DNA of 64,000 nucleotides from Sesamum alatum (GCA_034509735.1 JACGWO010000005.1:12541692-12605691), one strand, 5' to 3'. Positions 11,045 through 22,947 are shown, numbered from the stretch's first letter. The notes: generated by a model from the sequence alone, not told the origin. Program-made: numbers and translations.

Positions 11045-13112
11045 AGAAATAATACCCTGCAGTTTCTTTTGGATAGCCGATGAACCTGCATAAACTAGAC
11101 CTCGAGTCCAGTTTATCTCCCACTAATCTCTTTACATATGCGGGGCAACCCCACATTTTCAAGTATTTGTAGGAGGCAGGCTTGCCATGCCATATCTCAT
11201 ATGGCGTCTGGGATACCTTTTTAGATGGCGCCAAGTTCAAAACTTTGGCCGCCGTCTCAAGAGCGTATCCCCAGAAGGAAAGGGGTAGTTCTGTAAAACT
11301 CATCATGGATCGGACCATGTCCAACAAGGTCTGATTCCTCCTTTCAGACACACCATTAAGCTGCGGTGTTCCAGGAGGGGTCCACTGAGAGAGAATCCCA
11401 TTTTCTTTTAGATAATCAGTAAACTCACCACTCAAGTACTCTCCACCTCGGTCCGACCGAAGGGCTTTGATCTTTGGACCGGTTTGGTTCTCTACTTCAA
11501 GTCTGTATTCCTTAAACCTTCCAAAGGCTTCAGACTTGTACCTCATCAGGTAAACATAACCATACCGTAAGTGATCATCGGTAAAGGTTATGAAGTACGA
11601 GTACCCACCTCTAGCCTGAGTATTTAGTGGACCACAGACATCTGTATGGATCAAATCCAACAGACCACTGGCTAGCGTACTTTGTCCAACAAAGGGTTTC
11701 TTGGTCATCTTTCCCTTTAGACAGGATTCGCAGGTCGGTAGGTTGTCCAAATCGTCTATTTCTAGACTCTTTGAATCCACCAACCTTCTTATCCTATCTT
11801 TAGAGATATGACCTAACCTCGCATGCCATATCTGTGTGTTATTATGATCATCACGTTTTCGTTTGTGTTCTGCAGTCATAATCCAATTAGACTGTGGAAG
11901 TATGTACAGACCGTTGACTAATGTACCAAGCAGATGAGAAATACCATCTTTGATAATGAAAAAACCATTTTTATTAATGGTAAATTCATATCCCTCCTTA
12001 TCAAGGACCGGGATGGAAACAATATTTTTAATCATGCTAGGTACATAGAAGCAGTCGTTCAGTACAATCCTAACATGACTACTAATGGCTAACTCTAGTG
12101 ATCCTACGGCCTCCGCAGCAACGGCCTTGCCATCGCCTAGCCTCAGGATCATCTCATCCTTGGTTAGCCTTCTGCTTCTTTGCAGTGCCTGCAGATCATT
12201 GCAGATGTGAGCACCACACCCGGTATCCAATACCCATGAAGCAGAATTAGTAATCATATTAACTTCAACCACAAACACACCTGGATTAGAGAGGAGTTGT
12301 GGGCACTCCCTCTTCCAATGCCCTTTCCCTTGGCAATGCATGCAGACATCATTTGCCTTGGACCGCTGAGAACCACGGGCCTTCCCTTTCCCTTTGCTCG
12401 GTCCAACCGGAGCAACAGGGACGCCTGGAGCGCGAGCAGGGGCCACAACCGTCTTCCCTTTGCCCTTCTTCCTCTTCCAGCGTCCGGCCCTCTTGCCATT
12501 TGCCTTGGAGGTCGAAGCCTCTCCTATCAATACCGCCGGCGCCGACTTGTGGGTCGTTGCCTCGTATTGGACCAGCATGTTGATCAACTCATGAATGGAC
12601 TTCTCAAGTCCGTTCATGTTGTAGTTTACAACAAACGGGTCATAGGATGGAGGAAGCGACTGGAGGATCACGTCAATGTACGTGTCATTGTTAATCCCAA
12701 CTTTAAGGTACTCGAGTTTCTCCACTAGGGAGAGCATCTTGACCCCATGACTCTGTACAGACGCTCCTTCAGCGAGCTTGGTGCCAAAGAATGCTTTTGT
12801 GGCGGCATATCTAATATGCCTATCCGGAACCGCATAAACCTCGTCCAGCCTCTCATACTGCTTCTGGATGTCGTTAGACATCGAAGCCAGTATGATACTG
12901 CGTACTTTCCGATTGTCCTCATGCCATTTCTCGAACGTCAAACGTTCTTCAGGCGTGGACCCCTCCGGTAAGTTGCTCGGTGGCGGCTCGTCCAAGACGT
13001 AGCCTTGGTTCTCGAAACCGAGGACAATCCTCAGGTTTCTCAGCCAGTTCGAGTAGTTCGTTCCGTTGAATTTGTTAGTCTCAAGAATCATGGTTAACGG
13101 GTTCTTAGACAT
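10971..13112 (-). CDS. E1 gag-protease-integrase ORF (copia polyprotein N-terminal part)
   Basis: A 713-residue open frame. The start (MSKNPLTMILETNKFNG) is at the conserved gag start position. Gag (UBN2-type) covers residues 1-250, with a basic linker at 205-250. The zinc knuckle CMHCQGKGHWKREC is at 257-270. The protease active site is DTG at 296-298 (WVLDTGCGAHIC). The pre-integrase H2C2 is H430, H435, C461, C464. The integrase core has D491 (HTDVCGP), D554 (SDRGGEY) and E590 (GVSERRN), spacing D-x62-D-x35-E. The frame runs on to the RT linker, then ends at a false stop caused by an extra base at 11018-11023. Compared with elements C and E2, gag lacks nine codons (27 nt, near 12845) between ERLDE and VYAVPD. 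The polyprotein would form particles, process itself and insert cDNA. Confidence 0.95.
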   Translation of the reverse strand: MSKNPLTMILETNKFNGTNYSNWLRNLRIVLGFENQGYVLDEPPPSNLPEGSTPEERLTFEKWHEDNRKVRSIILASMSNDIQKQYERLDEVYAVPDRHIRYAATKAFFGTKLAEGASVQSHGVKMLSLVEKLEYLKVGINNDTYIDVILQSLPPSYDPFVVNYNMNGLEKSIHELINMLVQYEATTHKSAPAVLIGEASTSKANGKRAGRWKRKKGKGKTVVAPARAPGVPVAPVGPSKGKGKARGSQRSKANDVCMHCQGKGHWKRECPQLLSNPGVFVVEVNMITNSASWVLDTGCGAHICNDLQALQRSRRLTKDEMILRLGDGKAVAAEAVGSLELAISSHVRIVLNDCFYVPSMIKNIVSIPVLDKEGYEFTINKNGFFIIKDGISHLLGTLVNGLYILPQSNWIMTAEHKRKRDDHNNTQIWHARLGHISKDRIRRLVDSKSLEIDDLDNLPTCESCLKGKMTKKPFVGQSTLASGLLDLIHTDVCGPLNTQARGGYSYFITFTDDHLRYGYVYLMRYKSEAFGRFKEYRLEVENQTGPKIKALRSDRGGEYLSGEFTDYLKENGILSQWTPPGTPQLNGVSERRNQTLLDMVRSMMSFTELPLSFWGYALETAAKVLNLAPSKKVSQTPYEIWHGKPASYKYLKMWGCPAYVKRLVGDKLDSRSSLCRFIGYPKETAGYYFYDPSEQKVFCLAKRSVLGKRFSIG

Positions 13113-13479
13113 ATCTACATTAATGAAAATGTAAAGCAGAAATTAGCAGATGATGGCAATATTATTGTTCAAGTTGAAGACTTGGTCTTTTAGTCTTTAA
13201 CCCTCCCACTATTTATACGAAAGTCCGCCACTCTCAAGCGGAGTTTCGAGAAACCATTTCTTAGTGGGCTTGGGATCCACAAGCGTAATCTCCATGCCCC
13301 GCTTTTACGATTCACATGAAGAAGACCTTGTGGGAGATATCCAATATCATTCTCATCCAATGAGATTCCCAAGATATTTTGCCTCACCTATTCACATGGT
13401 CCCGAGGACTCCAAGCGAACCATGTTACTCAGTGTTGGGCCCGACCCATCAACCAAATCATGCCTCAAACTGTCGCCCC

Positions 13480-13577
13480 CCACGACTCGTGAGACAGGGA
13501 AATAGCGAGCGCAGTCTTTTTGTTCACAATAATAGTGCAGCTTTCCCCTATTCCAAGTGTGCCACGACTCGTGAGAC
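13480..13577 (-). repeat. Paired 16-bp imperfect palindromes in E1 leader
   Basis: ccacgactcgtgagac occurs at 13480-13495 and again at 13562-13577, 82 bp apart. Each holds CACGA-C-TCGTG, self-complementary except for the centre base. The same pair occurs in the E2 leader at 37389-37404 and 37470-37485, 81 bp apart. Candidate RNA hairpins. Confidence 0.75.
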
Positions 13578-14519
13578 CACACTTGGGTAGTGGTAGCTTC
13601 CTCACCACATTGCTGTGGATGGAAGGCTCGAACAGACCAAAATACCATTTTGATCCAAGTCCGTTCTGGGCCTAATATTTAATTTGGTCCAACCAAATGA
13701 GAGTTTGTGTATGACCAAGACCTCATCACATTATTGTGTTTTAGCATGTATAAATATCCAATATTTAAAGCGATAAATAAATACGCCGCATGCAAAAAAA
13801 CATAGCATACCCCTGTTAGGATGATCACAAGCCCAACCTATGCGACCCACTGAGCCCGCATTGAGTCTATGGTCTGTCTAGGGTGGTCCTAAATTATTAC
13901 AATAATAATAAACTCATTGTCATTCCAATGGGCCTTGAAGTGCTTCTTGTTTCACGCCTTGATGCTCCTCCTTGGGGTCTCCGACTCCAATTGCTTGTTA
14001 AAATTGAAACCTCACCAATCCTATCTACTCTCATTACAACTGAAAGTAATACATCGGTAATAAAGAAAACAAGCCTTAACATCATGAGGCTGAAAATACG
14101 GGAGATGCTAGTCCCAAAAACAAGAGGCACGCAGGCCCCACCCAACAGAAAATAAATGATCATACATTCATCCATACATAAGGTCTAGGGCTTTTGTGAT
14201 CATCCCATGTTGATTCCATCAACTCACATAACATAATTATTCCAAATAATCATGCATAAATAACCAATGGATATTCCAAATACTCAAGTGATGTCCAACA
14301 TCACAAAAGCATAAATATACAAATAATATGCAAAATTCAAATTTTAAATTTAATGGACATTTTAAACAATGCATCCAATGCATGTATTAATCCCAAATTA
14401 ATTAAACAAATTTAATTCAAGGAATAATCCAATTATCCCAAAATAAAAAATGCAAAATTAATATATTTTCAGAATATTGTGCAGAAAATAAACAAAATCG
14501 AATTTTCCGGAAAAAGTCG

Positions 14520-14650
14520 AAAAACGGCACAAAACGGCCCAGCCGTTGTGCTGGCCGGCCGCCCGCGCGCGCTGGCTGCGGCCGGCTGCGCACCGCGCGC
14601 TAGCCGAAGCCCAGCGTGCGCAGGAGCCCGCCTGCGCGCGGTCGCTGCCG
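14520..14650 (-). other. GC-rich island in E1 leader
   Basis: About 130 bp of very high GC with alternating GCGC/GGCC words, set in AT-rich leader about 260-390 nt downstream of the PBS on the sense strand. E2 has an island in the same place (36175-36365). Both carry tgggccgttttg at the edge. Confidence 0.7.
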
Positions 14651-14907
14651 ACCAATCCCAAATAATTTTTTTTTTTTTTTGATTTTCAAAACTGTTTCAG
14701 CACAATAACATTAATATTATTCTGAAAATAAGCATGCAATTTAAGATCCAATCTAACAAAATAAGCATGCCAAAAGTCCATTAAATCCAAACAATTGAAT
14801 CATCATATTATTCATATATTTATGTAATCTAACATGCCAATAAAGCCATTTAAAAAGCAAGTAGATCATGCCAAACACATAGATCTATGCCCCTTACATC
14901 GAACCGG

Positions 14908-14919
14908 GCTCTGATACCA
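14908..14919 (-). promoter_or_regulatory. E1 primer-binding site (initiator tRNA-Met)
   Basis: On the minus strand reads TGGTATCAGAGC, complementary to the 3' end of plant initiator tRNA-Met, two bases inside the 5' LTR. It sets the orientation and the LTR boundary. Confidence 0.95.
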
Positions 14920-14921
14920 CT

Positions 14922-17150
14922 TGAAGGACAAGCGGATCCGCCCGGGAGCGCGAGCGGAAGCGAGAAAAGCGAGAAAAGTGCGTAAATTTAAATCAAATTC
15001 AAAATACGCGAATCCCAAGGGGTGTACCCTTGGATGCTCAACCGGGCGTTCGATGTAGGATGTGTAAATATTAAAAACATATATTTAAACACATAGGGCA
15101 TAGATATACAAATGAAATCAATCAAAGCGTAATAAACCGTTACCTTTGATTGTTTAGCGTATGCTCCCGGCTACTAGCGTTGTTCCTTCTCCGAAATGCT
15201 CACGAAATCCAAACGTATGGATTCTCCAAATGTGATCCACACCACACCGGAAGAAAACACACGTTCTTCTTGCTAGAAAAGAACGGGTTTAGGAAGGAAT
15301 CGGTTTAAGAGAAGAACACTATGAATTAGTGTTCTCTTAAACTTACTTTGTTCTTCTTCTTGATTCAAAATCAAGTGAAGAACACAAGTGTAAGAGAGGG
15401 AGGGAGCACGAAATTTTGAGAGAGAGGAGAGGATTTTTGTCTTCTCTTTTTCCTAGAAAAAGATGAATAATGAATCACTTATGCTTGGTGTTGTATATTC
15501 TAATATATATACATAATTAATGTGATTATTGGAATGTGTCTAGGTTCATCCAAGGATGTCTAGATTCATTCCAATCAATCACCATCAATTCTTCAATCAA
15601 GCCTACCAAAATTTATGGTATGATCAAATCATACCAAAAGGGAAGAGCTTGATTGGAGTTGATTTGTCTCTTTCCAAAAGAGATAAGTCAACATACCACC
15701 TAGCATGAAACATGGCTGATTTTGCTTCCTCCAAGGGGAGCGTGTCGGCCATGTTTAATTAAGGAAAGAAGTCCAACTTCTTCCCATTCCAAATTAGGAA
15801 TTATTTCTCCTCTCGGGTATAATTTAACGGACCGGGTTTTATCGTAATCCAATTACGACGAACCTAATATTAAATCCAATTTAATGTCCACTTAAATTAT
15901 TCCCGTTGATCTTTTAATCCAATTAAAAGATCCAACGTCTCAACATCTCAACTTTACATATTTAATCGAAAATCCAATTTACCGATTAAATGAAAGCCCG
16001 ATACAATATCGGACCGTCCATCCAATGGACTTTCCCTTAAGTAATCCAATTACTTATTTTATCCTTGGAGATTGACTCCAAGTCGATCTCTCAACCTCCT
16101 CGGTGATTTGTGTGTGACCCTTTAGGTTCACCCTCAGCTAGACTTGGGCCCGTGTCCCATAAGGGCCCGTTACCATGGGTGGTCGTCTAGCAATGGTCCA
16201 TGGCACTAGAGACTAGGTGAATTGGCGTGAACATTTAGGCGCCGATTCCGTACGGGTATGATCCTTCCGTCTACCGTCTCCCGGCCTTAGTCTAGGGTAT
16301 GGAATTGGGCGTCGGTTCCCATCCTTGACTAGGCATCTATGCTTAATACTCGAGACCACGTATGCTTCATTGCGTCGACACAGGAAACCATTCCCTGTTC
16401 GACCAACCACTGTGGCCACAGCTTCAAACAGCATGAACGTGTCTCCGAGTGCATAGGAGATACCTCTGTCACATACTGACAGGGGACGGATCCTCTTCTT
16501 GGAATCCACCGTCCTCGCTACACATTCTGACTGCACTGGACAAGGCTTATGATAATCATCTTACAGAATGATTACCTCTCGCCAGATCCAAGATACAGCC
16601 GTCCTGTGCACGCGACTGCCATGATCCCTCAAGTCTGAGGATTACTCCCGTACTATTGAAACTGAGGAAAACCAATCATACCGACCAAGCCTCCAAGGCT
16701 TCCATATGATGATCCCCGCGAGTCAGTCCAGTCGGCTCGACCCCAGACGACCAACCCATCAAGATCGTGTAGGCGTCCCACGCCTGTCGTCGATGAAACA
16801 CGGCACTCATCCAATGAACACGACTCTTGACGCAAGTCTCAATAGGACTCTCGATGCCCTGTCTCGAGGTCCTCGACTTGGAACGTTTCAGACCCAACTC
16901 TTAATCAGTTGGTTTCATGACAACCATCCAATGCGTGGCGCAACTGCACGAGTTGTTATCCATGGTCTGTGGGCTTTGTTGCGATACAAGTTAAACACCA
17001 TTTTAACAAATGTAAGATGAGCGCAAAGAAGGTACCATTGGTGACGAATACTCATCTTATTCATCACATAATAATATTACATTCACATCAAGTTATCGGA
17101 TAGGTTACAAATTGCCAAACCTATTGGCTTTCTGGTCACCTATTCCAACA
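14922..17150 (-). repeat. E1 5' LTR
   Basis: 2229 bp, ends tgaaggac...ttccaaca. Candidate TATA box around 15501-15512 (reverse of taatatatatac), with the transcript start expected a little further left. It retains 30 bp (16774-16803) missing from the 3' LTR but present in LTR fragment V, so the other copy has the deletion. It carries a sense-strand 107-codon ORF (16213-16536) that is shared with other copies of this subfamily. Confidence 0.95.
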
Positions 17151-17155
17151 TATTG

Positions 17156-17327
17156 AACATGAGATACACCAAACGCCGGGGAGAATCAAGGGCACACCCC
17201 TTGATTCGTTTATGTATGTTATGCATGATTTAAATTCCGTTTAATTATGCTTTGCAATTTTATTATGCAATCTTTCACGCTTCCGCTATTCGCGTTCATC
17301 TCCCGGGACGATCCACATAACGTTTTA
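17156..17327 (+). mobile_element. Solo LTR X, right part
   Basis: Resumes LTR X after E1 (TSD-like tattg at 17151-17155). It contains the family U5-end words (ggcacaccccttgattcg, cgcttccgctattcgcg) and ends cataacgtttta. It is followed by GGTTC (17328-17332), an exact copy of the 5 bp before LTR X (5107-5111). No internal region exists, hence a solo LTR. Confidence 0.85.
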
Positions 17328-17333
17328 GGTTCG

Positions 17334-19520
17334 TGAAAGGAATCGGGTACGCCCCGGGAATGCAACGGAAGCATAAAATGCAAAACTTTACACGAGTTCA
17401 AAGGGGTATTCCCTTTAAAGTTCCCGACCGTTTGTTGTATGTCTAGAGCATAAAAGTTGAAGGAGATATGCTAGACATGTGGCTTAGGATGTAAACAAAA
17501 AGAGTACAATAATATAAATACGAAACTCTACTATTTGTTTACAATTGAAAAACCGGTCCGTGCATTGTTCCCTTTCTGTTTCTCCTTTTGTTCACTTGAG
17601 GATCTAGATTAGAATCCCTCTAATTTGTCCGCACCACACTATGAAGAGTATATCCTCTAATCCATTGCTAGATAGAAGTAGAGAAAAGAAGATGAAACAA
17701 TCGAAAATAACACGATTGCTTTATGCCTTTGAAATGCTTTTAAGTTAATGCTTTCCGAAAGGTATGAACATAAAAAAGGATAAAATTTGCAAAGATTGTA
17801 GAGTGATTTAGGCTGGAAAAAACGTGCAAGTTAGTATGTGCATGTTATGTGCATAGTTCTGTGTATATGAAATTGTTGAATTCAAAAATTCAACTTCTTT
17901 TGTTAACTTCCAAAGCACTTTAGATACACACACACACACACATACTATATGCATAACCTTACACCATGATAGCAAATAAACCACCCAAACCACATCATGG
18001 CTGGCCACATGTGCTTCTCATGTGGAGAGGTTTTGACTTCTCCATAACTTGCTATGACCTGCATTTTTCCATGGACTTGGGATACGAGTTTTGGACCTTG
18101 ATTTAATCTAATTAAATTAAGTCCAAACAAAGACCATTGGGCATTAATTGAAGGCCACAAGTTTATTTAATCCAATTAAATAAACATAAGTTCAAACTCT
18201 AATTAATTGATCCAATCAGTTAATTAAGCTAAGTCTAAAAAACTAATCTAATTAATTTATACGTTCTGAGCCCAAGAATTAACTAATCTAATTAATTAAT
18301 TCTTGGACCATCCATGAAATGGATCTATCAACAAATGATCCAATCATTTATTTTCTCATTGAATTAAGTTAATCAATTAAATTAATTCTAGAATTAATTT
18401 CAATTAATTCTACAAATTTCATAGTGATTTGTGTGTGACTCTTTAGGTTCAACCGCCGCTATTCTTGGGCTGTGTCCAACATAATTGGTCAACTAAATCC
18501 AATTCAATTATTTATTTTCAATTAACCATTAATCGAAAACGCCCATCACCATGGGTGGCATCTAGCAACGGTCCACGGCACTAGAGACTAGGTGAATGTT
18601 GGCGTGAATATTTACACTCTTGAGTTCCATGCGAGTAAGGTCCTTCCATCAGCTATCTCCCGGTCTAAGTTTAGGGCATGAAATTGTCGTCGGTTCCCAT
18701 CCTTAACTAGACATCTATGCTAAATAACTCGAGATGGTTTGCTCTATTGATCAACCTAGGAAACTAAACCCTACTCGATCAATCGCTATGGCCACAGACT
18801 TAAAGAGCTTAAACCTCTCAGAAGGCATAGGAAACTCGACTATCATATACTAATAGGTGACAGATCCTAACTTGGAGCCCACCGTCCTCACTGCATACTC
18901 CGGCTGCACTAGATAAGGCTTATAATGAACGCATCCCAGATACGGACATCTCTATCCAGATCTATGATACAACCATCATATGCATGTGACTGCCATAGTT
19001 CCCCAAGTCGGAGGACTAATCTCGTACTACAAGAGTCGAGAATACCAGTCATACCGACCAAGCCTCCAAGGCTTCCATATGACAGTTCCTGCGAGTCAGT
19101 TCAACCAGCTCGACAACCCTAGCCAAACAAACCCACTAAAATTGGATAGACGTCCAACGTCTGTCATTGATTAAACATGGCAAACATCCAATCAAAGTAA
19201 ATATTTAGTGCAAGTCTCTATAGAACCCTCGATGCCCTATCTCGAGGTCCTCGACTTTAAACATTTCAGACCAACCCTGAAAAGTTGGTTTCATAGCTAC
19301 CATCCAATACGCAACCCAACCACATGAGTTATTCAATTGGTCTGTGGGCATTTATTGTGACGTTAAAATGTCGATTAACGTAGTTAGTAAGCACAACAAA
19401 CGCATATTGCTACGGATGAATACTTAGTATATTCATCAAGTCAATATGACTTTAACAAAGGTTGCTAAATAGTAACAAAAACCGCCAATCGAATTGATGT
19501 TATGCTCATCTATTCTAACA
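17334..19520 (-). mobile_element. Solo LTR Y of the copia family
   Basis: 2187 bp, minus orientation (sense start TGTTAGAATAGATGAGCA, sense end CCTTTCA). It resembles the E2-type LTRs (28722-30553, 33747, 41040) more than the E1 type. Flanks are gttcg (17329-17333) and gttct (19521-19525), a 4/5 TSD overlapping the TSD of LTR X by four bases. The word ttctaaca also recurs just after the LTR end, so the TSD is tentative. CA microsatellite at 17924-17942. Confidence 0.85.
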
Positions 19521-19525
19521 GTTCT

Positions 19526-20886
19526 AACAGTTTGCATATATTGACGTGAAAAGGGGCATTGGAAGAGGGAGTATCCTAAACTTCCCTCCAATCAAGGTAC
19601 ATTTGATTTGAGCTATAACATGATTACTATTCTACTTTTTGGGTATTGGATACGAGCTGTAGATCTCATATCCGCAAATAGTTTGCAGGTAACAGAGATG
19701 GTGCTAAAGCTAGGTGATGGCAGGGTTGTTGTTGCAGAAGCTATAGGACTAGTTAGGCTTGTGATCATGTTCGGATAGAGTTGATGGATCACAATTATGT
19801 AACCTAGCATGATCAAATTATTTTTCTATTATTGGACAATTAGGATTACATGTATTTTGATCAATGAAGGTATCTGTCATTTGACAAAGAATGGTTATTC
19901 TTGTCTGCTATGTTGTTTCCATAATTCTTTTTATACTATCTCATAATTGGATTATGAATACTCAAAACAAATGATAAAATGGATAATTAAGAAAAAACTC
20001 ACAAATTTCGCATGCAAGGCTAGGTCACATTTCTCTAGTTAGGATAAGGAGGTTAGTAGATTCAAGGAGTCTAGAAATAGACAATTTGAGCCTACTAGCT
20101 TGCAAGTCCTTTCGGAGCAGGAAGAGGACCAAGAATCTCTTTGTCGGACAAAGTATCATTTCTAGTGGTCCGTTGGATTAGATCTAGTCAGACATTTGTG
20201 GGTCACTTAATACACAAGACCAGAAGAGGGTTCACAAGTCTAATAACCTTTGGAAAGTTTGGGGAAATAGATTTGAAACGGAGAACCAAAGTGGTTGCAT
20301 AATTGAACCCTTCGATTGGATCGAGAGGTGTGTATTTAGTGGTGTTTCTTTAAGTATCTATAGAGAATGGAATTCTCATGTATTGGAATTCTTCCTAGAG
20401 CACTACGGTTGAACGGTGACTCTGATAAGGGAGGAATCGAAACTTGTTGGACATGGTCCGGTCGGTGTTTCACTGAACTACCTTGGGCCATCTAGGCCTG
20501 TTCTTAAGACAATGGCCAAGTTGTCAAACATGGCACTTCTTAAAGATTGTGGCCCAGACGCCATGTTGAATATGGCATGGCAAGCCTATATTTTACAAAG
20601 TACTTAAGTATGTGGGATGGTCATGTATACATCAAGCGACTAGTGGGAGGCAAACTAGGTTTGTACAGGTACATCGGTTGTCCTAATAGAAATTGGATTT
20701 CAGAGGATAGTTGTCGTGAGGAGAAGCTCCTTCAGCAACCAAGTAGGCGACACCTCAGCAAGATATAGCAAATATCATTTGTAATCGCGCTTGCCCAGTG
20801 ACTATATTACAGTCCTCTAGGGACGACCAAAACACCTTAGATACTTTAGAGGTACAGGTTTCTAAGTATGACCAGTCAATTGGATT
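19526..20886 (+). pseudogene. Ty1/copia element C, continuation: zinc knuckle, protease, pre-integrase, integrase remnants
   Basis: Picks up gag where 5111 stopped. A zinc knuckle relic (VCIY-stop-REKGHWKRE) is near 19531. A protease-region relic (about 19635-19760, YYSTFWVLDT-like) follows. The pre-integrase block is near 20005-20180 (HARLGHISLVRIRRLVDSRSLE in pieces). The integrase end spans 20340-20760 (PDAMLNMAWQAY, VYIKRLVGGKLGLYRYIGCPN). It stops in the integrase-RT linker (DTLEVQVSKYDQSIGF) right before an LTR at 20887; RT and RNase H are absent. Many stops. Sequence is closer to E2 (38640-40010) than to E1. Confidence 0.82.
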
Positions 20887-22947
20887 TGTTAGAATAGGTG
20901 TCAGAAAACCTATAGGCTTGGCATTTTGTATCCTATTTGACAACCTAATGTAATGTAATATTATGTGATGAATAAAATGAGTGTTCATTACCATTGGTGT
21001 TATCTTTGTTGTGCTCATTTTCGTATGTTAAATGTTGTTTACATATATCACAACAAAGCCTATAGACCACGATTAACAACTCATGCAGTTGGGCCATGCA
21101 TTTGATGGTGGTTATGAAACCAACTGATATAGGATTGGGTCTGAAATGTTCCAAGTCGAGGACCTCGAGATAGGGCATCTAAAGTCCTATAGAGACTTGC
21201 ACCAAGAGTCATATTCATTGGATGAGTGCCATGTTTCATCGGTGACAGGCATGGGATGCCTATACGATCTTGGTGGGTTGGTCGACTGAGGTTGAACCGA
21301 CTGAGCTGACTCGCTGGGATCATCATATAGAAGCCTTGGAGTCTTGGTTGGTATAATTGGATTTCTCCAGTTCTGATAGTACGAGATTAGTCCTCAGACT
21401 TGAGGAACCATGGCAGTCACGAGCCCATGATAGCTGTATTTTGGATCTGGTACAAGGTGATCATTCTGTAAGATGGTCATTATAAGCCTTGTCCAGTGCA
21501 GTGAGAATCTGTAGCGAGGACGGTGGTAGCGAGGAGCCGTCCCCTATTAGTATGTGACAAAGGTATCTCCTATGCACTCGGAGACACGTTCATGTTGCTT
21601 AAACCTATCACCATAGTGGTTGATCGAGCATAAAATGGTTTCCTATGTCGATGCAATGTGGCATGCATAGTCTCTAGTACTAAGCATAGACTCCTAGTCA
21701 AGGATGAGAACCGACGCCTAATTCCATACCCTAGACTAAGGCCGGGAGATGGTAGATGGAAGGACCGTACCCGTACAGAATCAACGCCTAAATGTTCACA
21801 CCAACATTCACCTAGTCTCTAGTGCCATGGACCATTGGTAGATGGCTACCCATGGTAGTGGGCTCCTGTTGGACACGGGCCCAAGTCTAGCTGAAGGTGA
21901 ACCTAAAAGGTCACACACAAATCACTGAGGAGGTGAAGAAATTGACTTGGAGTCAATTTCGGAGGATGATAAGTAATTGGATTCCTTAAGGGATTGCCCA
22001 TTGGATGGACGGGCTGATATTGTATCGGGCCCTTGTTTTAATTGGTAAATGGGATTTATTAATTAAGTAGAGAATCAAAACTTGGATCTTTTAATTGGAA
22101 TAAAAGATTAATGGGAATTATTTAAATGGATCCTGAATTAAATAGGATTTAATCCTTGCGCTTGTTGTAATTAGATTACAACAAAACCCGATCCATTAAA
22201 TCTTGGCCCAAGAGATGTGTTAATTTCACTTTTGGACTTAGAAGAAGTTGGACTTCTTCCCAAAAGAGGATGGCCGAAAATTGCTTCTTTTAGAAGCTCA
22301 AAATCAGCCATGCATGGCCTTTGATGAGTGTTGACTTGTATCTTTTGGTAAGAGACAAATCAATTCCAATCAAGTCTCTTTCATTTGGTAAGATTAAATC
22401 ATTATGAAATGGTAAGCATGATTGATGACTAGTGGGGATTGATTGGAATGTATCCAGACATCCTTTGATGAACCTAGACACATTCCAATAATCACATTAA
22501 TTAAGTATATATACATGTATATACTATCATCAAAGCGAGAGGATCATTATTCATCTTTTTCTAGAAAAAAGAAGAATACACACTCTCCTACACTCTCCAA
22601 GTTTTCGGTCCTCTCCCTCTACACATACTATCCCCTGTATTATTCATTGATCTAGGATCATGTTGAAGAACAAAGCAAGATCAAGAAGAAACACTAACAT
22701 AATATGTTGTCTCTTCTTTGATCCTATCCTCTAAGACTAGCAAAAAGAAAAAAAAAATGAGATCTCTCCTGGTGTGGTGTGGACTTCGTTAGAGAGTTCA
22801 TACATTTTGAACTTGGTGAACGTTTCCAGCCGAGGAACAACGCTCATAGCCGTACAACAAAGAAAGCTACAAAGGTAACATTTAAGTTTACACTCTTGTG
22901 GTTTCTTTAGTGATTAATCTATGCACTATATGATATATATATATATA
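20887..22947 (+). mobile_element. Copia-family LTR, E1-like subfamily, right end truncated
   Basis: Starts tgttagaataggtgtcag and follows the E1-type LTR for about 2 kb. TATA-like words lie near 22505-22525, then a purine-rich leader. It breaks off in an AT microsatellite (about 22929-22948), where an inverted LTR fragment begins. It may be the 3' LTR of element C or a separate insertion: the internal part before it is E2-like while this LTR is E1-like, and no PPT precedes it. Confidence 0.8.

Larger units (their letters stand above)
13113..14907 (-). other. E1 5' leader between PBS and gag
   Basis: About 1.8 kb of non-coding leader, matching E2 35926-37860 in layout. It contains the two palindromic 16-mers (13480-13495, 13562-13577) and a GC-rich island (14520-14650). 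A pyrimidine-rich stretch with TAG lies just before the gag ATG and could be a splice acceptor; that is only a guess. No protein-like ORF on the sense strand is supported. Confidence 0.7.
7085..17150 (-). mobile_element. Ty1/copia LTR retrotransposon E1, nearly complete
   Basis: A minus-strand element of about 10.07 kb. It has two similar LTRs (7085-9284 and 14922-17150), a PBS matching initiator tRNA-Met (14908-14919), a PPT (9285-9299), and a body with gag, zinc knuckle, protease, integrase, RT and RNase H in copia order. The flanking 5-bp sequences are gattg (7080-7084) and tattg (17151-17155), a target-site duplication (TSD) with one mismatch. It sits inside LTR X. The LTRs differ by a few per cent by eye plus a 30-bp gap, so insertion is fairly recent relative to the rest of the window. 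Pol is broken by small indels, so movement would need help in trans. Confidence 0.95.

Noticed and set aside
12297..12728. 143-codon plus-strand ORF with low-complexity residues
   Set aside because: Antisense of the basic gag linker and gag core of E1.
14908..14919. tRNA gene fragments at tggtatcagagc sites
   Set aside because: Only 12 bases matching a tRNA 3' end, placed next to LTRs; these are primer-binding sites.
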